Assembly (NCBI GenBank): GCA_963693365.1
Contig: CAVNZM010000008.1
Span: 7,254,001 to 7,318,000, forward strand
Direction of reading: 5' to 3'
DNA length: 64,000 nucleotides
DNA from: Amoebidium appalachense
Lineage: Eukaryota; Ichthyosporea
Below are positions 28,030-40,735 of the stretch, piece after piece (the stretch's first letter is position 1; the number at the start of each line of letters is the position of its first letter). The notes under the pieces were generated by a model that saw only the letters and a list, made by a program, of their open reading frames with translations, did not search any database and was not told where the DNA came from. The position numbers were made by a program, and so were the translations under genes.

Positions 28030-28180
28030 CCCCATCATCATATGAAAGTCGTCAGTTTAGTCGTAGTCGTAGTCGTTGAGAGACCCCTGACTTTAATCGC
28101 AGTCGTAGTCAGTGAAATCCGAACTTGACTAGTCAAGTCGAGTCGTAGTCGGCACGGTCCGGTACAACCCTGGTTACAGG

Positions 28181-28515
28181 TCTAAATCTCAAATCGTGCC
28201 AATCATAATACCCTAAATTATAAAATAGACATACCTTAGGCTGCGACAAGATATTTCGTGGGCGCACGGGCGCGCAACGCGCACTCCCTTTGCTTCGAAG
28301 TATCTTAGTTATTTATTCAAATATAATAAATAACGGCTAACTAATAGCTTCAGGACCTCTAATTTTTCAGGCACTTATACTCCTTCACATTATAAAACTA
28401 TTTACCTTTTTCCGTAAAGAACAATGCCTATAGTTCACATCATGCGCGAACTGGCTGGGGGGGGGGGGGGGGGGGAGGGGGGGAGGGGGGGAGGGGGGGA
28501 GGGGGGTGGGGGGGG
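28181..28515. other. Short unique spacer and G-rich tract
   Basis: About 270 bp of unique sequence without a gene is followed by G-rich DNA (28458-28528). Confidence 0.5.
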
Positions 28516-28529
28516 TGGGGGGGGGGGCA

Positions 28530-28880
28530 GCACCCCTCTGCAGTGGGCTTTTGATGTATTTTTGAACCCCTCCGCAGAGTCGTTTTTTTTGGCACCCGTC
28601 CTTGAAACCCCTCTGCTTCGTGAATTCTAACACTCGCGAAGGGGTGGATGGGGGTATGCGGAGGGGGTAACTTCTGGGGTGCAGAGGGGTCCACCCCTCC
28701 GCAAAGTAAGAAAACCCCTCCGCAACCTAACTTTTGCCCCTCCGCAAAACCGTCGAACCCCTCCGCAAGTTCATGAAAACCCCTCTGCACCCCTCCGCAA
28801 GTGCGCGGAGGGGTGACTTTGCGGAGGGGAGGGGTAAAAAATGACCCCTCCGCAGACGCCCCTCCGCAATGCCGTCGTCC
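28530..28880. repeat. CCCCTCCGCA word array, locus 2
   Basis: More than a dozen copies in both orientations. In one run the word starts at 28694, 28715, 28737, 28758, 28780 (CCCCTCTGCA) and 28790, that is every 21-22 bp and then 10 bp, with dissimilar 10-12 bp spacers. It is too short and regular to be a CRISPR array, and the context is eukaryotic. It shares its word with locus 1 at 25.9 kb. Confidence 0.85.
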
Positions 28881-28884
28881 CCTC

Positions 28885-29074
28885 CGGGGGGTGGGTGGGT
28901 CCCTCCCCCCTCCCCAAGGTAGCCGCAGGGGTGGGTGGGTCCCCCCTCCCCCCCCTCTCCCCCCCCCCCCCCCCCCCCGGCCCCTAATAACACTCACCTC
29001 CCCGTCCCCTCCCCCCCCCCCTCCCTCACCCTGCTCGTTTACCACACAAGTAAATGCATGTGCACATGGGCACG

Positions 29075-29140
<66 letters not shown>

Positions 29141-29745
29141 CACACACTTGCAACGGTCAACTATTATTAAGTAAGTATTGTGGGCAAAGTTATCCGGCCC
29201 AATATGCAGTGTTCGTGTGTGTATCTGTGTGTCCGGGAATGTATGTGTGTGTGGTGTGGCCGCCGGTGAGTGTATCTGACTGTGTTCATATCGGGTGCTC
29301 ATCGCTGGTCAAAGTTTGTGAGTTTGTGCCCTCGTGTCTGTGTGTGGTACATGCATGTGCAGGCACGTGTGAATTGAATACGTAAAAGTGTGTGCTGTGT
29401 GTGTGCGCGGCGGGGCGACTGGAGACGAGTGCGAGAGGGGGGGGGGGGGGAAGGGGGGGGGGGGGGACAGGGGGGGACGGGGGGGGGGGGGGGGGGGGTA
29501 GTATGATCTTACGACATAGCCTGAGTTTCAGGTGTCACTGATCAATGCAGCCTACGGGGTGGGTGGTGGGTCCCACCCCCCCCTCCCCCTGCTAGCCGAG
29601 GGGTGGTGCCCCCCCCCCCCCCCCCCCCCCCCCTCCCCAGTGGACCCACCTATCCAAGGGGGTGGGTGGGTCCCTCCCCCCCCCCCCCCCCCCCCCCCAA
29701 ATTGGCTACTACCCCCCTCCCCGTCACAAAATCAAGAATCCCTAA
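28885..29745. repeat. GC-rich repeat copies and CA/G tracts
   Basis: 28885-28975 carries the GGGTGGGTGGGTCC and AAGGTAGCCGCAGGGGTGGG words of the 23.5-25.2 kb unit. 29545-29745 is another copy in reverse orientation. Between them lie a CA array (29084-29148), GT words (29210-29400) and a G-rich tract (29430-29500). Confidence 0.75.
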
Positions 29746-29749
29746 GTTG

Positions 29750-30670
29750 ATTTTGTGTTCGTGTGCCATCACGGGGCTCAGTGTACATGTTTTTATTTTT
29801 AATTTTGTTTTTTTATTTTTTATTTTATTATTATTTTATCCCGTTTTGTTCCCGGAAGTAACCCTGGGGGCCCTCCTGGGGAACTACCGTCTTCCACCCA
29901 GCACCGACAGTACTCTAGCTAGGGTGCTACGATGCTATTAGCTAAACTAACACACCTATAGCAATCCTAACTATATATACACACTTTGCCCAGGGTATTA
30001 ACCCGTGTACATGTGTTTGTGTGTGTCGGGTGTACTGTACGGTGTAGTATTGTGTGTGTGTGTGTGTGTGAGTACTGTGTGTTTGACGAATGTGTGTTTG
30101 TGTTTGTGTGTGTACATGGGTGTGTGTTTCAGTGTGTGTCAACGGTTTGTGTGTGCCACGGAGTGTGTGTGACACACTGTGTGTGTGTGTGCGTGTACGC
30201 GCGTGCGTGTGTAAAAGTTCGTCTATCTGTGTCCGTGACGGTGCGCGGTGCGCATGCGTGCCTATGCACATGTGCCACACGGTGTCGGACTGCATGTGCA
30301 CGGGCCCGGGGTGTGTACATCATACATGCACTGCAGCACAGCTGCAACATGTGAGCGTGTTTCACTGTTTTTATTATTATATAATGCGCGGATGCGTGTG
30401 TGCGTGTACATTATGATCACTGCCGCATGATGTGTCACAATGAGGATGACGTGTGCGGCCATGGTGTACACATGTACATCAGGTCCATTGCTTTTAATGC
30501 AATGCATTGGCAACATGTACACATGTACACGTGTGTATACGTACACGTGCACATAAAGCATCGACATGTCTTTAGGGAGGCTCTCGGAGTGAGATCGGCC
30601 AATCAACGTACCTCTTCGCACATTTTGTACAATATTGTACAATTTCTAACTCATGCCAAGTTTTGCCAAC
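29750..30670 (+). repeat. Dispersed repeat R2, copy 2
   Basis: Starts with GTTCGTGTGCCATCACGGGG and ends with GGCTCTCGGAGTGAGATCGG followed by CAATCAACGTACCTCTTCGC, matching copy 1 at 16.64-17.46 kb at moderate divergence. No credible ORF. Confidence 0.65.
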
Positions 30671-30769
30671 GTTGGTTCCGTATGTACGTGCTGCATGATG
30701 GCAACCATTGCATTACTTGATTTTGATATCTAAAAGTTGTGGTTCTTGTCAATGTGTGACGGACGTCAC

Positions 30770-31120
30770 GGAACTTCAAACGGTACCCTGCACACGGACA
30801 AACGGACACGCCCCGGCCAGCCAGTCACTGAAAGGAGTGGGGGAGGTTCCCCCTAGACCGCCAAAGAATTCTCAACTTGAACCGAATTTTTTGACTCAGT
30901 TGTTGAATAAAATTTTGGATATTACACGAGAACTGCACGCTTTAATACCCGGAAAACTTATTTAAACACAGGGGTTCAATGATTTATTTCCCCAAAATCT
31001 ACAAATGAGTAGAATGATGCATTAACAATTCCACAGGCTGGTGGTACCGGATATAGACCATTGAAAACACTGTACAGCAAAAGCCAATCAAACTGCAGGG
31101 CAGGAAATTACACTGTTTTC
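30770..31120 (+). repeat. Dispersed repeat R1, copy 2
   Basis: Matches 18440-18780 in the same order, including GGAGTGGGGGAGG, GGTTCCCCCTAGAC, TTTGACTCAGTTG and the AACAATTCCA/CAGGCTGGTG block. It follows R2 directly, where locus 1 has about 1 kb between them. Confidence 0.7.
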
Positions 31121-31913
31121 GGAAGTAAATATATCGCTAATTTTCAGAAAGTACCAGTAAAGCATGGGACTTAGTTCCACCTGAGTTGGAGGTTGGGGAA
31201 GTAAAAAAAAAAAGAATAATGCCCTCCCCCTAGCCCCCCCCCCCCCCCCCCCCCCCCACCCCGCCCCAACTGCCCAAAGCTTGAGCTCAGTCTCAATTTT
31301 TCCGATTTTTTCATGGGAAAACACTGGAACTTGCAATCACGAAAAAAGTTATCTACATACATACAGCATTATATCTCATGACCAGTCCATTGCCGGACAA
31401 TGCATAAGGAAAAAGCAGGAAGTAATATCCACTCAATATTTAATTTGATCTGCTTTCGGGGCTCGTTGTATTTTTGTTTTGCATTCAAGCTACAAACGTT
31501 TAGAGATATACAATAGTTCAGCAGATGACTGAGGCTCGAAAGGAGCAGTCAACGTTAACACAGTAAATCGCCTCCAAATAAAAGGCACACATGATTGTTG
31601 GGAATAACTGACAGAAAATCTTAAATATATAGTAATATAAACGCAAGGTTATGATATTGCCAATGAATCATACGGGGGGTCCGGGCCCCCGGCGCCGGAT
31701 AGGTATACATATATCAGATAGATATAGGGAAGTAAAAGGAAGTGAATTTATAACTTATACTTGCTTTCATTGCTTTATTTGCTCGACTCACACTACACAA
31801 TACCGGATCGAATCGTCCCAAAATACACAAACCCGACTCGGCCCACTGGACCGAATCCACTAGAAGCTACTGCTACCGAGGGAGCACACACCCCCAGACA
31901 CACACACACATAC

Positions 31914-31950
<37 letters not shown>

Positions 31951-32039
31951 ATGCCCGTGTGCATATATCTATGTTATGTGCGTCTGCGCGCGCAGGCGTG
32001 TGTGTGGTGTGCGCGTGCGCACATGTGTGTGTGTGTGTG

Positions 32040-32113
<74 letters not shown>

Positions 32114-32126
32114 TCTGTGTGTGTGA

Positions 32127-32206
<80 letters not shown>

Positions 32207-32500
32207 GAAATAAGCTTGAAAGCTGCGACGGGGAAAGAAAATATGTGCGGGCGGGAGGGTGGGCGATGCCATGAGAGGAGGCGACGGGGAATATGCTAAT
32301 AGACGACCGATCTAAGGTCGGCTTATATACCCATAAGCCTCCTCTACCAGGCCGCTGATTGGCCACATAACCATTGTGGCCCAATCAGACGGCCGAAGAA
32401 TAAGTTAATAAATGGAATTGTCCAATCAATTCAGACATTTCTCTGGACAAAAATAGGCGGCGATCCGCCAGGTGCCAAAATACAGTAATCCTAAAGTGTA
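31121..32500. other. Intergenic with C tract and GT arrays
   Basis: Contains C tracts (31234-31257, 31915-31950) and a GT array with two GATCTGTG interruptions (about 32025-32205). The remainder is unique sequence with no gene recognised. Confidence 0.6.
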
Positions 32501-32509
32501 GTTTCTAGC

Positions 32510-32600
32510 CCTGAATCAAAGCGAGAATTCATACTTCCACGAACTATCCCCTACAACTTTCGCCTGTGGGGCTTGTCGCATATGCTTGAAATATTTTTTC
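32510..32600 (+). repeat. Fragment related to the end of repeat R1
   Basis: Shares AATCAAAGCGAGA, CTATCCCCTACAACTTTC-like sequence and GTCGCATATGCTTGAA with about 18788-18875. Confidence 0.65.
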
Positions 32601-32670
32601 TTTTGACTGGATTTATTCGACGGAAAGATATGCAAGTATGGCACGGCATACTGAGAAGACAATAAAAACT

Positions 32671-34690
32671 TCACGAGTTATCCAGTAACAAGTGCATACT
32701 GAGATACCTGAACACTGTGTGAAAATCATATAAATACTCAATGTGACGACCAACAGAATTCAACAAAAAGTCTAAAGTGTTCACATTGCCAGCTAGTGTA
32801 GCAGACACCCGTAGGGAAAGAGGTAAAACGCGACATAAAAACTCACACCTATCAACATGCTTGCGAATAAAAAGTTCAGCACAAAAGTGGCACCAGCGGC
32901 GATGAAAACAAGAATTACAACGCCACTGCACAACTTCCCAGGCAATATCAACATCAGAGCACCATACAGACTTATCTACTAGGGTGGTATCCATACCTTC
33001 AGCAGGAGAAATGTATCCTGCCAAAGCGATCAAAAAGCGATAATGATCAGTACGGTGTTGCCTATTAGGGAACATAACACATGCCGACTGAGTTTTACCT
33101 TTGATTTCTCTATCAGAACGAGAAAGAAACTTATACTGCGTATGGTAATAACGCGAAAAGGCAGAAAAAACAGGAAGAGAAAAGAAAGAGGGAGTAAGAT
33201 AGCGAGAGGAAGAATCAGGTTGAAAGAGGGTAGGCTGAGGACATTCAGAAGTAGCTTTGGTGAATCGGGGGGGAAGAGGGATGGAGGGAGGGGGGGGAAA
33301 GAAAGCATAAAGAGGGTGGCCATCAGGTATCCTAACTAAATGAAAACAAAAACGAAGAGACAATTCCTCCATACGACAAACAGCAGACGACAATCCAAAC
33401 ATACTGATTACGGGAGGCACAAACCGAGTACGAAACAAAGTACGCAGCGCAGTACCCTGAAAATCGTCGAACTCTTTCAGCGCCACGGCCGTCTCGCGAG
33501 GTGGGGCGCAGGCCAATAGCGGAAGTCCATATTCGAAAGTCGGCCGTAAAAAAGTTTTATAGTAGAGAAGAAGGTTCGCAGGATGGATCACAGACTCCGT
33601 TGAAACATATTTGACACGATGTGAAGCTTATTCTTCGCACGAGCGATCCGTGCCGTGAGGAGCTTGCGGAAATCAATACCCCGTACAGTAAAAGGAATAC
33701 CTAAATAGTCATAGGTGCTCTGAACAGGAATAGGAAGACCGGCCAATCGAAAGGAAGCGTTTTTCGAAAAAGTAGCACACTTTGCAATTCCGACTGTCAT
33801 GAGATTCTCGGTGCACCATTGATCCATTTGACGAAGCATCTGGTGCATGACGTCTTCGGTGAAGGAACAAAGAACAATATCGTCCGCAAAAAGGAGACCC
33901 AGTACACGGCGGGTATGCAGTTGGCCAAAAGGTTCGAGGGCGCAGGCTAAATCGTCGATGAAAACGTCAAACAACAACGGACTCAGGAGGGACCCCTGCA
34001 GAAGACCCCGAGAACGAGAAAAACCGGGCGTTAATGTTCCATTGACCGCTGCTCCTCCGAGTGGTATTGAACAGCCTTGCAGAAGACGGCCAAAGGGGGC
34101 TGGTAAGCCCCCGCATAGCCAGCTTATGCCATAACAAACCAGTGGGTACGGTGTTGTAGGCGTTCTTAAGGTCGATGAAGACAACATGCGGAGAGCCAGA
34201 AGTAATGGATTCATGGAGTAACAGGCTGTGGTATAACACGAATAGGCATGACGAAGCCCCCTTGAAGGGAAGAAAGACGGAACACGGCTTTTAAAGAATC
34301 GTCGGTGTTAAACGCGTGAAGCATGCACCCCTCGAAGAGCCGACGAAAAACGTTGGTAAGTGTGACGGGACGAAAGTCGTTAATGACCCCCTGCGATACC
34401 TTCTTACGAACGGACTTAACGATTGTGTCAAGCCACGAATTTGGAATAAACCCGAGTTCGAAAAAAGCCGAAAAAAACTCACTAAGAAGGACAGCAAAAG
34501 GCGGGGGCGGGGGGGACTCTGCACGATTACGGGGCGGAAGCACGGGAGAAAGAACCTTGAAAAGCACGGGAGGAAGAGCATCCGGCCCGCACGCTTTGCG
34601 GGGTTTTAACGCCCGACGGCGTATAGCACCAAAAACAGCCGAAGAGTTGAAATAACTGTGGAAAGTGCCCGGGACCGTAATTTGCTTATA
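32671..34690 (-). pseudogene. Decayed non-LTR retrotransposon (LINE), reverse transcriptase and C-terminus
   Basis: Read on the minus strand, the frame order is 34567-34211, then 34239-33967 overlapping 34214-33588, then 33591-32671, so at least two or three frameshifts are needed. Motifs in order: CGPDALPP, DFRPVTLTNVFRRLFEG, HVVFIDLKNAYNTVP (catalytic box A), RGLLQGSLLSPLLFDVFIDD, LLFADDIVLCSF (box C, FADD), YDYLGIPF, and near the C-terminus CNSCFHRRWCHFC with downstream H and C residues resembling a LINE C-terminal zinc knuckle. No endonuclease domain is visible, so the copy is 5'-truncated and frameshifted. It is clearly diverged from the 36.6-kb family. Confidence 0.85.
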
Positions 34691-36570
<1,880 letters not shown>

Positions 36571-36572
36571 CT

Positions 36573-36583
36573 CAGACCAACAT
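36573..36583. repeat. Target-site duplication, left copy
   Basis: CAGACCAACAT, identical to 39025-39035, immediately before the LINE sequence shared with the 47-49 kb copy. Confidence 0.85.
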
Positions 36584-38666
36584 AGAATCGATCCTCCCCT
36601 TTTTCAGTCCCGATGCCATATGGTCTGTGATATCTAGTTATAGCTCTAGTAAGTCTTGTGGACCTGATGGACTCCCTGCTGGGTTTCTTAAAATCCTTGT
36701 TCCCTCCTACCCACAAAAGGAAAGTGATCGTGCTATTAAACCTGATCTTACTATCATGTTAAGCTCTCTCTTTTCTTGGTGTGTTAAATGTGGACATGTC
36801 CCGTCATCTTGGTTAGATACCTTAGTGATCCCCATAGTTAAGAAGGACTCTGAGGGCCCCATATCATCCTTTCGCCCCATTACACTAACCCAGGTTGTTC
36901 ATAGATTCTTTGAAGCTTGCTTACTTAGGTTATTTGCACATCACCCTAGGTTTCAATCTATTCTTCACATACACCCATGCCAATCCACTTTTCGTAAAAA
37001 CAATTCATGTTATGTTCAAATAATGGCACTGCACGATTCTATGCAAGTTGGTGCACAATATGTTGGCTTTATTGATTGGAAAACTGCTTACGATTCTGTC
37101 TCCCCTGGTCTCCTATGGGAAAAGCTTGCTGCACGGGGTGTACCACACTGCATTGGTGTTCTGTTAGAAGCACTCTTGTCTCAAACCTATGGTAGAGCTG
37201 TGGTTAATGGGCATCTTTCATATGGTTTTGCTCGTACTAGAGGTCTCTTGCAGGGTTCATTGCTTAGCCCCTTTTTGTTTAACCTATTTATAGATGATTT
37301 GGCTGTCAAGATTTACGCCGAAAACGATGACCCTATTAATAACTTTCCGCCTGCACTTCTCTATGCTGATGATCTGTCCCTCCTTGCCCGTACCCCTAGA
37401 CGCCTGCAAAGATTGTTCGATGTAGTGTCAGAGTGGTGCAAGGCAAACCTTATGATCCTTAACATAGACAAATGTGGTGTTCTTGTACCTGATATAGCTA
37501 ACAATTTACACACATTTACATTATCATCTAAACCTGTACCTATAGTTCCAGAATACAAATATCTTGGTGTTCCGGTTGATTCTGTTGGTGTTATGTTTCC
37601 CCATATGGTCGAAAAGAGGGTAGAGTTGGCTCGTAAGCGGTTAGCTTTCTTCTCGGCTAATATTTTTAAAGACACACCCCTCCATCCTTCTATTAGACTT
37701 ACATTTATCCGCACTTTTGTCTTCCCGGCATGTGAATATGGTTTACCCCTTCTCGCCGCTTGGATCAAGAAAGAGAGAACTAGAGCGCTTAAACCCTTGG
37801 CAAATTTCCTTGAAGCAGAAGTTGCCTCCTTTCTATCTAACAACTGTTGTAAACCTGGGCCTGTAACGCTCTCGATATATGGTCTGGTCCCAATAGCTGC
37901 TAGAGTATCCTATCTCGCGCTGAAATTCAATAAGCACATAAGCCGCTTAAAGAAGTATTTGCCCTCCCACCCTCTCTTCTCTATCCGACCTGTCCCCTCC
38001 TCACCCTCTCCCCTCTTTCCTCCCCTCTCTCTCCCCTTCTCCCCTGGGCACAAATACAAATAAACCCCGCAATAGTGTGTGTGTGACTTTGGACTGCCAC
38101 TTACTTATTAAACATGTACACAATCACAAGATAATCACGCAATATAACAAATGGAAAAAGATACCACACGACACTAGACCCGATGAAAGCATACACCTTG
38201 AAAAACTAAGCCTTATGTCTCGTTTTATATATACTGACCGCCTCAACCATATTGCCAAATATGGCACTCGCAAGTGTATAACACCTAAATACATATTACC
38301 TTCCTGTAGAACTGGTCTTTCTCTAGCTGATGGTATTATTGATCAATTACCACGCTTTTACTGTACACGTGCTATACAGTGGAGATCTAATAAGTACAAG
38401 GTGGCATCATTTGCATGCCCAAACAACACACACACACACCAGTTTAACCGGTCATGTATCGCCAAATGTAGTTTGATAGACCACATAATACCGCAACACA
38501 CACACGTCACATTCACAACAGACACCCAGAAAGATAGCCTACCTGTAAATTACAACATCCTTGATTTTATACTAAACACGCGTAACTACGACCTGTTTAT
38601 TAGATGTATTGATTGGCTTGAGAAACACATCACTACAAAATTATAGCGCACGCGCACACACACACA

Positions 38667-38725
<59 letters not shown>

Positions 38726-38788
38726 CAGCTGATACCGAGTGTCCCGAGGGGAGCCCCTTTAAAAAAAAAAAAAAAAAAAAATAAATAA

Positions 38789-38830
<42 letters not shown>

Positions 38831-39024
38831 GGGGAACCCCAACTAATTGATTTCTCCTTGTAGTCTTTATGGTGTCTCGTAGAGAAAGTAAACCCTGATA
38901 TATAGTCACCACCCGACATCTATGTACGTGATCATGATATACCGCTGAGGGGATATTCCGAGCAAACCCCCCCCCCCCTACCTGAGACTGGTTCTCTTTG
39001 CCTCGAGTAAACAGCGTAAACCCC
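36584..39024 (+). mobile_element. Young LINE copy 1, 5'-truncated
   Basis: Defined by comparison with the inverted copy at 47.2-49.7 kb: homology starts at about 36581 and ends at 39024, and an 11-bp duplication flanks exactly that interval. It includes the RT reading frame, a stop, a CA array (38647-38722), an A-rich tract (38761-38829) and about 195 bp of 3' sequence ending GTAAACCCC. The 5' part (ORF1, endonuclease) is missing. A short direct flanking duplication with 5' truncation is the usual signature of target-primed reverse transcription. Confidence 0.9.
36591..38646 (+). pseudogene. LINE reverse transcriptase, frameshifted copy
   Basis: Frame 1 (to 38063) carries SCGPDGLPAGFL, FRPITLTQVVHRFFEACLL, FIDWKTAYDSVSPGLLW (box A Asp), RGLLQGSLLSPFLFNLFIDD, LLYADDLSLLA (catalytic YADD) and YKYLGVPV. 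Compared with the intact frame at 47578-49668, there is one extra C in a C/T tract at about 38003-38005. That shifts the frame and stops translation at 38063. The rest of the protein continues in another frame at 38077-38646. A few substitutions also occur, for example VVHRFF here versus VVRRFF there. Confidence 0.9.
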
Positions 39025-39035
39025 CAGACCAACAT
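39025..39035. repeat. Target-site duplication, right copy
   Basis: CAGACCAACAT, matching 36573-36583. Confidence 0.85.
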
Positions 39036-39124
39036 GCCTTGTCCTAGCAAGAATTCGAAGGGGGCGATATCAGATATCGCCCTGGCCCTGTCCCGAATTT
39101 CCTAAGAAGATCACACAGTTTGCG

Positions 39125-39691
39125 TTGTTTCACATGACGCCCCGCACCAGGTACGCGTGTAGGACCATGTGCAGCCCAAAAGAAACGAGCACAGTGAGCA
39201 CTCCAGTGAGTCTACACGAGTCTATCGAAAGTCGAGTACATACCGCCGGGCGGCGGCCACATCTCTGGCTGGCGGGCGGCGGGTCTACGCTACTATTGGA
39301 GGCTGCTGTAACACTGCTACACGCACCTTCTAACGATTGGTCGCCCGAACAAATTCCGATCATTCCATTAACTGATCAAGCAAGTCTGTATCATGTCTCA
39401 GAAAGAGTCGCGATATGCGATGTCGTCCTCAAACCCATCTCCCCCTCTAAGCCCCACTGTAAAAATGCGGGCCCCCACCGGTGGGGGCCCACACTTTCAA
39501 AGGGGCGCCCCTCGGAAACTCACATACTATATACCCCACTCTGCGCCCTTAAAAAAGCTTGTATGTGTGTCGGATTGAGGCCTACATGGGATTTTTTTAT
39601 GCTCTATAGTCATGTTTTGGTAACTTTTTCTGATAACAAAAAACTAGTACTTTTGGTGGCCCACACTCAAGGCGAGTGGGGGCACATGTGA
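39125..39691 (+). other. Open frame of unknown status, contains palindromic repeat
   Basis: 188 codons are open from 39125. The first 100 or so residues are not low-complexity, but the frame crosses the palindromic repeat at 39440-39510. I recognise no domain and treat it as chance or a hypothetical at best. Confidence 0.2.
39440..39515 (+). repeat. Palindromic dispersed repeat, copy 1
   Basis: Contains a 22-bp perfect palindrome at 39469-39490 with core GGCCCCCACCGGTGGGGGCC, preceded by AGCCCCACTGT. The same palindrome and flanking word occur in reverse orientation at 43.63-43.75 kb. Confidence 0.85.
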
Positions 39692-39766
39692 AAGCGGATG
39701 ATTGGATTGGCTCGCGTCGCACCATCATTCAGTCGAGGATCGATCTGGCGCACCCAAATTTTTCAA

Positions 39767-39830
39767 AATGGCCGCGGCCGCGGCGCCGGCGGCAGCGCCG
39801 CCAGGATCGTATCACCAAGTATACGTAGTA
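39767..39830 (+). CDS. Possible first exon, Ala-rich N-terminus
   Basis: An ATG in the context CAAAATGGCC opens a GC-rich frame MAAAAAPAAAPPGSYHQVYV that then runs into a GT array from about 39835. CpG-rich starts followed directly by GT-rich introns are seen in real genes of this window, but no partner exon was found. Speculative. Confidence 0.2.
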
Positions 39831-39837
39831 CTAGTTT

Positions 39838-40029
39838 GTTTGTGTGTGTGTGTGTCACATGTCCGGGAGCATGTTAGTGAGTGTGCTATTGTGTGTTTTT
39901 CACTTGTGTCACGGTGTGTGTGTGTGTGTCACGGTGTGTGTATTCAAGCTGTGTGGTGTGTGCAAAGGTGTGTGTACATGTGTGTGTGCCGTGTGTACGT
40001 GTGTGTGTGTGTGTGTGTACGTGTGTGCA

Positions 40030-40114
<85 letters not shown>

Positions 40115-40126
40115 TGTGTGTGTCAG

Positions 40127-40162
<36 letters not shown>

Positions 40163-40404
40163 TCATGTGTGTTAGTGTGTAAGTGTATGGTGTGTTTGTG
40201 TGTGTGCATGTGCGTACTTGTATTTATCTGTGTGTGTACGGTGTGTGTGCTGGTGTGTGTGTGTGTGTGTGTACGATGTACATGTGTGTGCGTGTGTGTG
40301 TCTCACGGCCCCACGCGCGCATCGTGTTTGTGTGCGCGCACGTGTTGGAGCGCGTTTGTGTGAGGGTGTGACTGTAAACATATTGTGTGTGTGTGTGTGC
40401 ATGC

Positions 40405-40466
<62 letters not shown>

Positions 40467-40650
40467 TCAGTGTGTGACTGTGTACGGTGTGTTTGTGTGT
40501 GTACGCGCACACTTGTGTTTGTGTGTGTGTACGGAGTGTGTACACATGTGTGTGTGTGTGTTCACGCGCACATCGTGTTTTTTGTGTGCGCAAGAGTACA
40601 TGTGTGTCGGAGCGCGCATGTGTGAGAGTGTGTAAACATTGAGTGTGTGT

Positions 40651-40682
<32 letters not shown>

Positions 40683-40735
40683 CTGTGTCATGGCAATGGT
40701 GTGTGTGTGGGTGTGTGTGTGTGTGTGTGTGTGCC
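39838..40735. repeat. GT-rich compound microsatellite
   Basis: Long GT runs (about 40032-40107, 40408-40463) are broken by CACGGTGTG, GTACATGTG and GCGCGCAC words. The segment ...GCGCGCA...GTCGGAGCG... recurs with variation at about 40580-40640, 41210-41270 and 42605-42670. No gene. Confidence 0.85.

Larger units (their letters stand above)
26572..28172 (+). mobile_element. hAT-family DNA transposon, internally decayed
   Basis: The element is bounded by a perfect 8-bp target-site duplication GTTACAGG (26564-26571 and 28173-28180). Its ends begin CAGGG. The right end, read inward, is CAGGGTTGTACCGGACC and continues into TCGACTTGACTAG. The left end has CAGGG, then about 65 bp of expanded G-rich sequence, then TGTACCGACTTGACTA. 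Subterminal copies of AGTCGTAGTC-type words lie at 26655-26770 and 28045-28150. Eight-bp duplications and CAGGG ends are typical of hAT elements, and a hAT transposase C-terminus lies inside. At 1.6 kb it is too short for a full transposase, so it is a non-autonomous derivative. Confidence 0.9.

Noticed and set aside
28694-28800. CRISPR array
   Set aside because: Repeats are only 10 bp with 10-12 bp spacers, occur in both orientations nearby, and the DNA is eukaryotic with introns.
32025-32205. Telomeric or subtelomeric repeat
   Set aside because: The array is plain GT with two interruptions, not a telomere hexamer or heptamer.
37361-37843. 160-residue ORF antisense to the LINE reverse transcriptase (also at 48380-48862)
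   Set aside because: It mirrors the RT gene on the other strand and is duplicated only because the element is; no independent evidence of coding.
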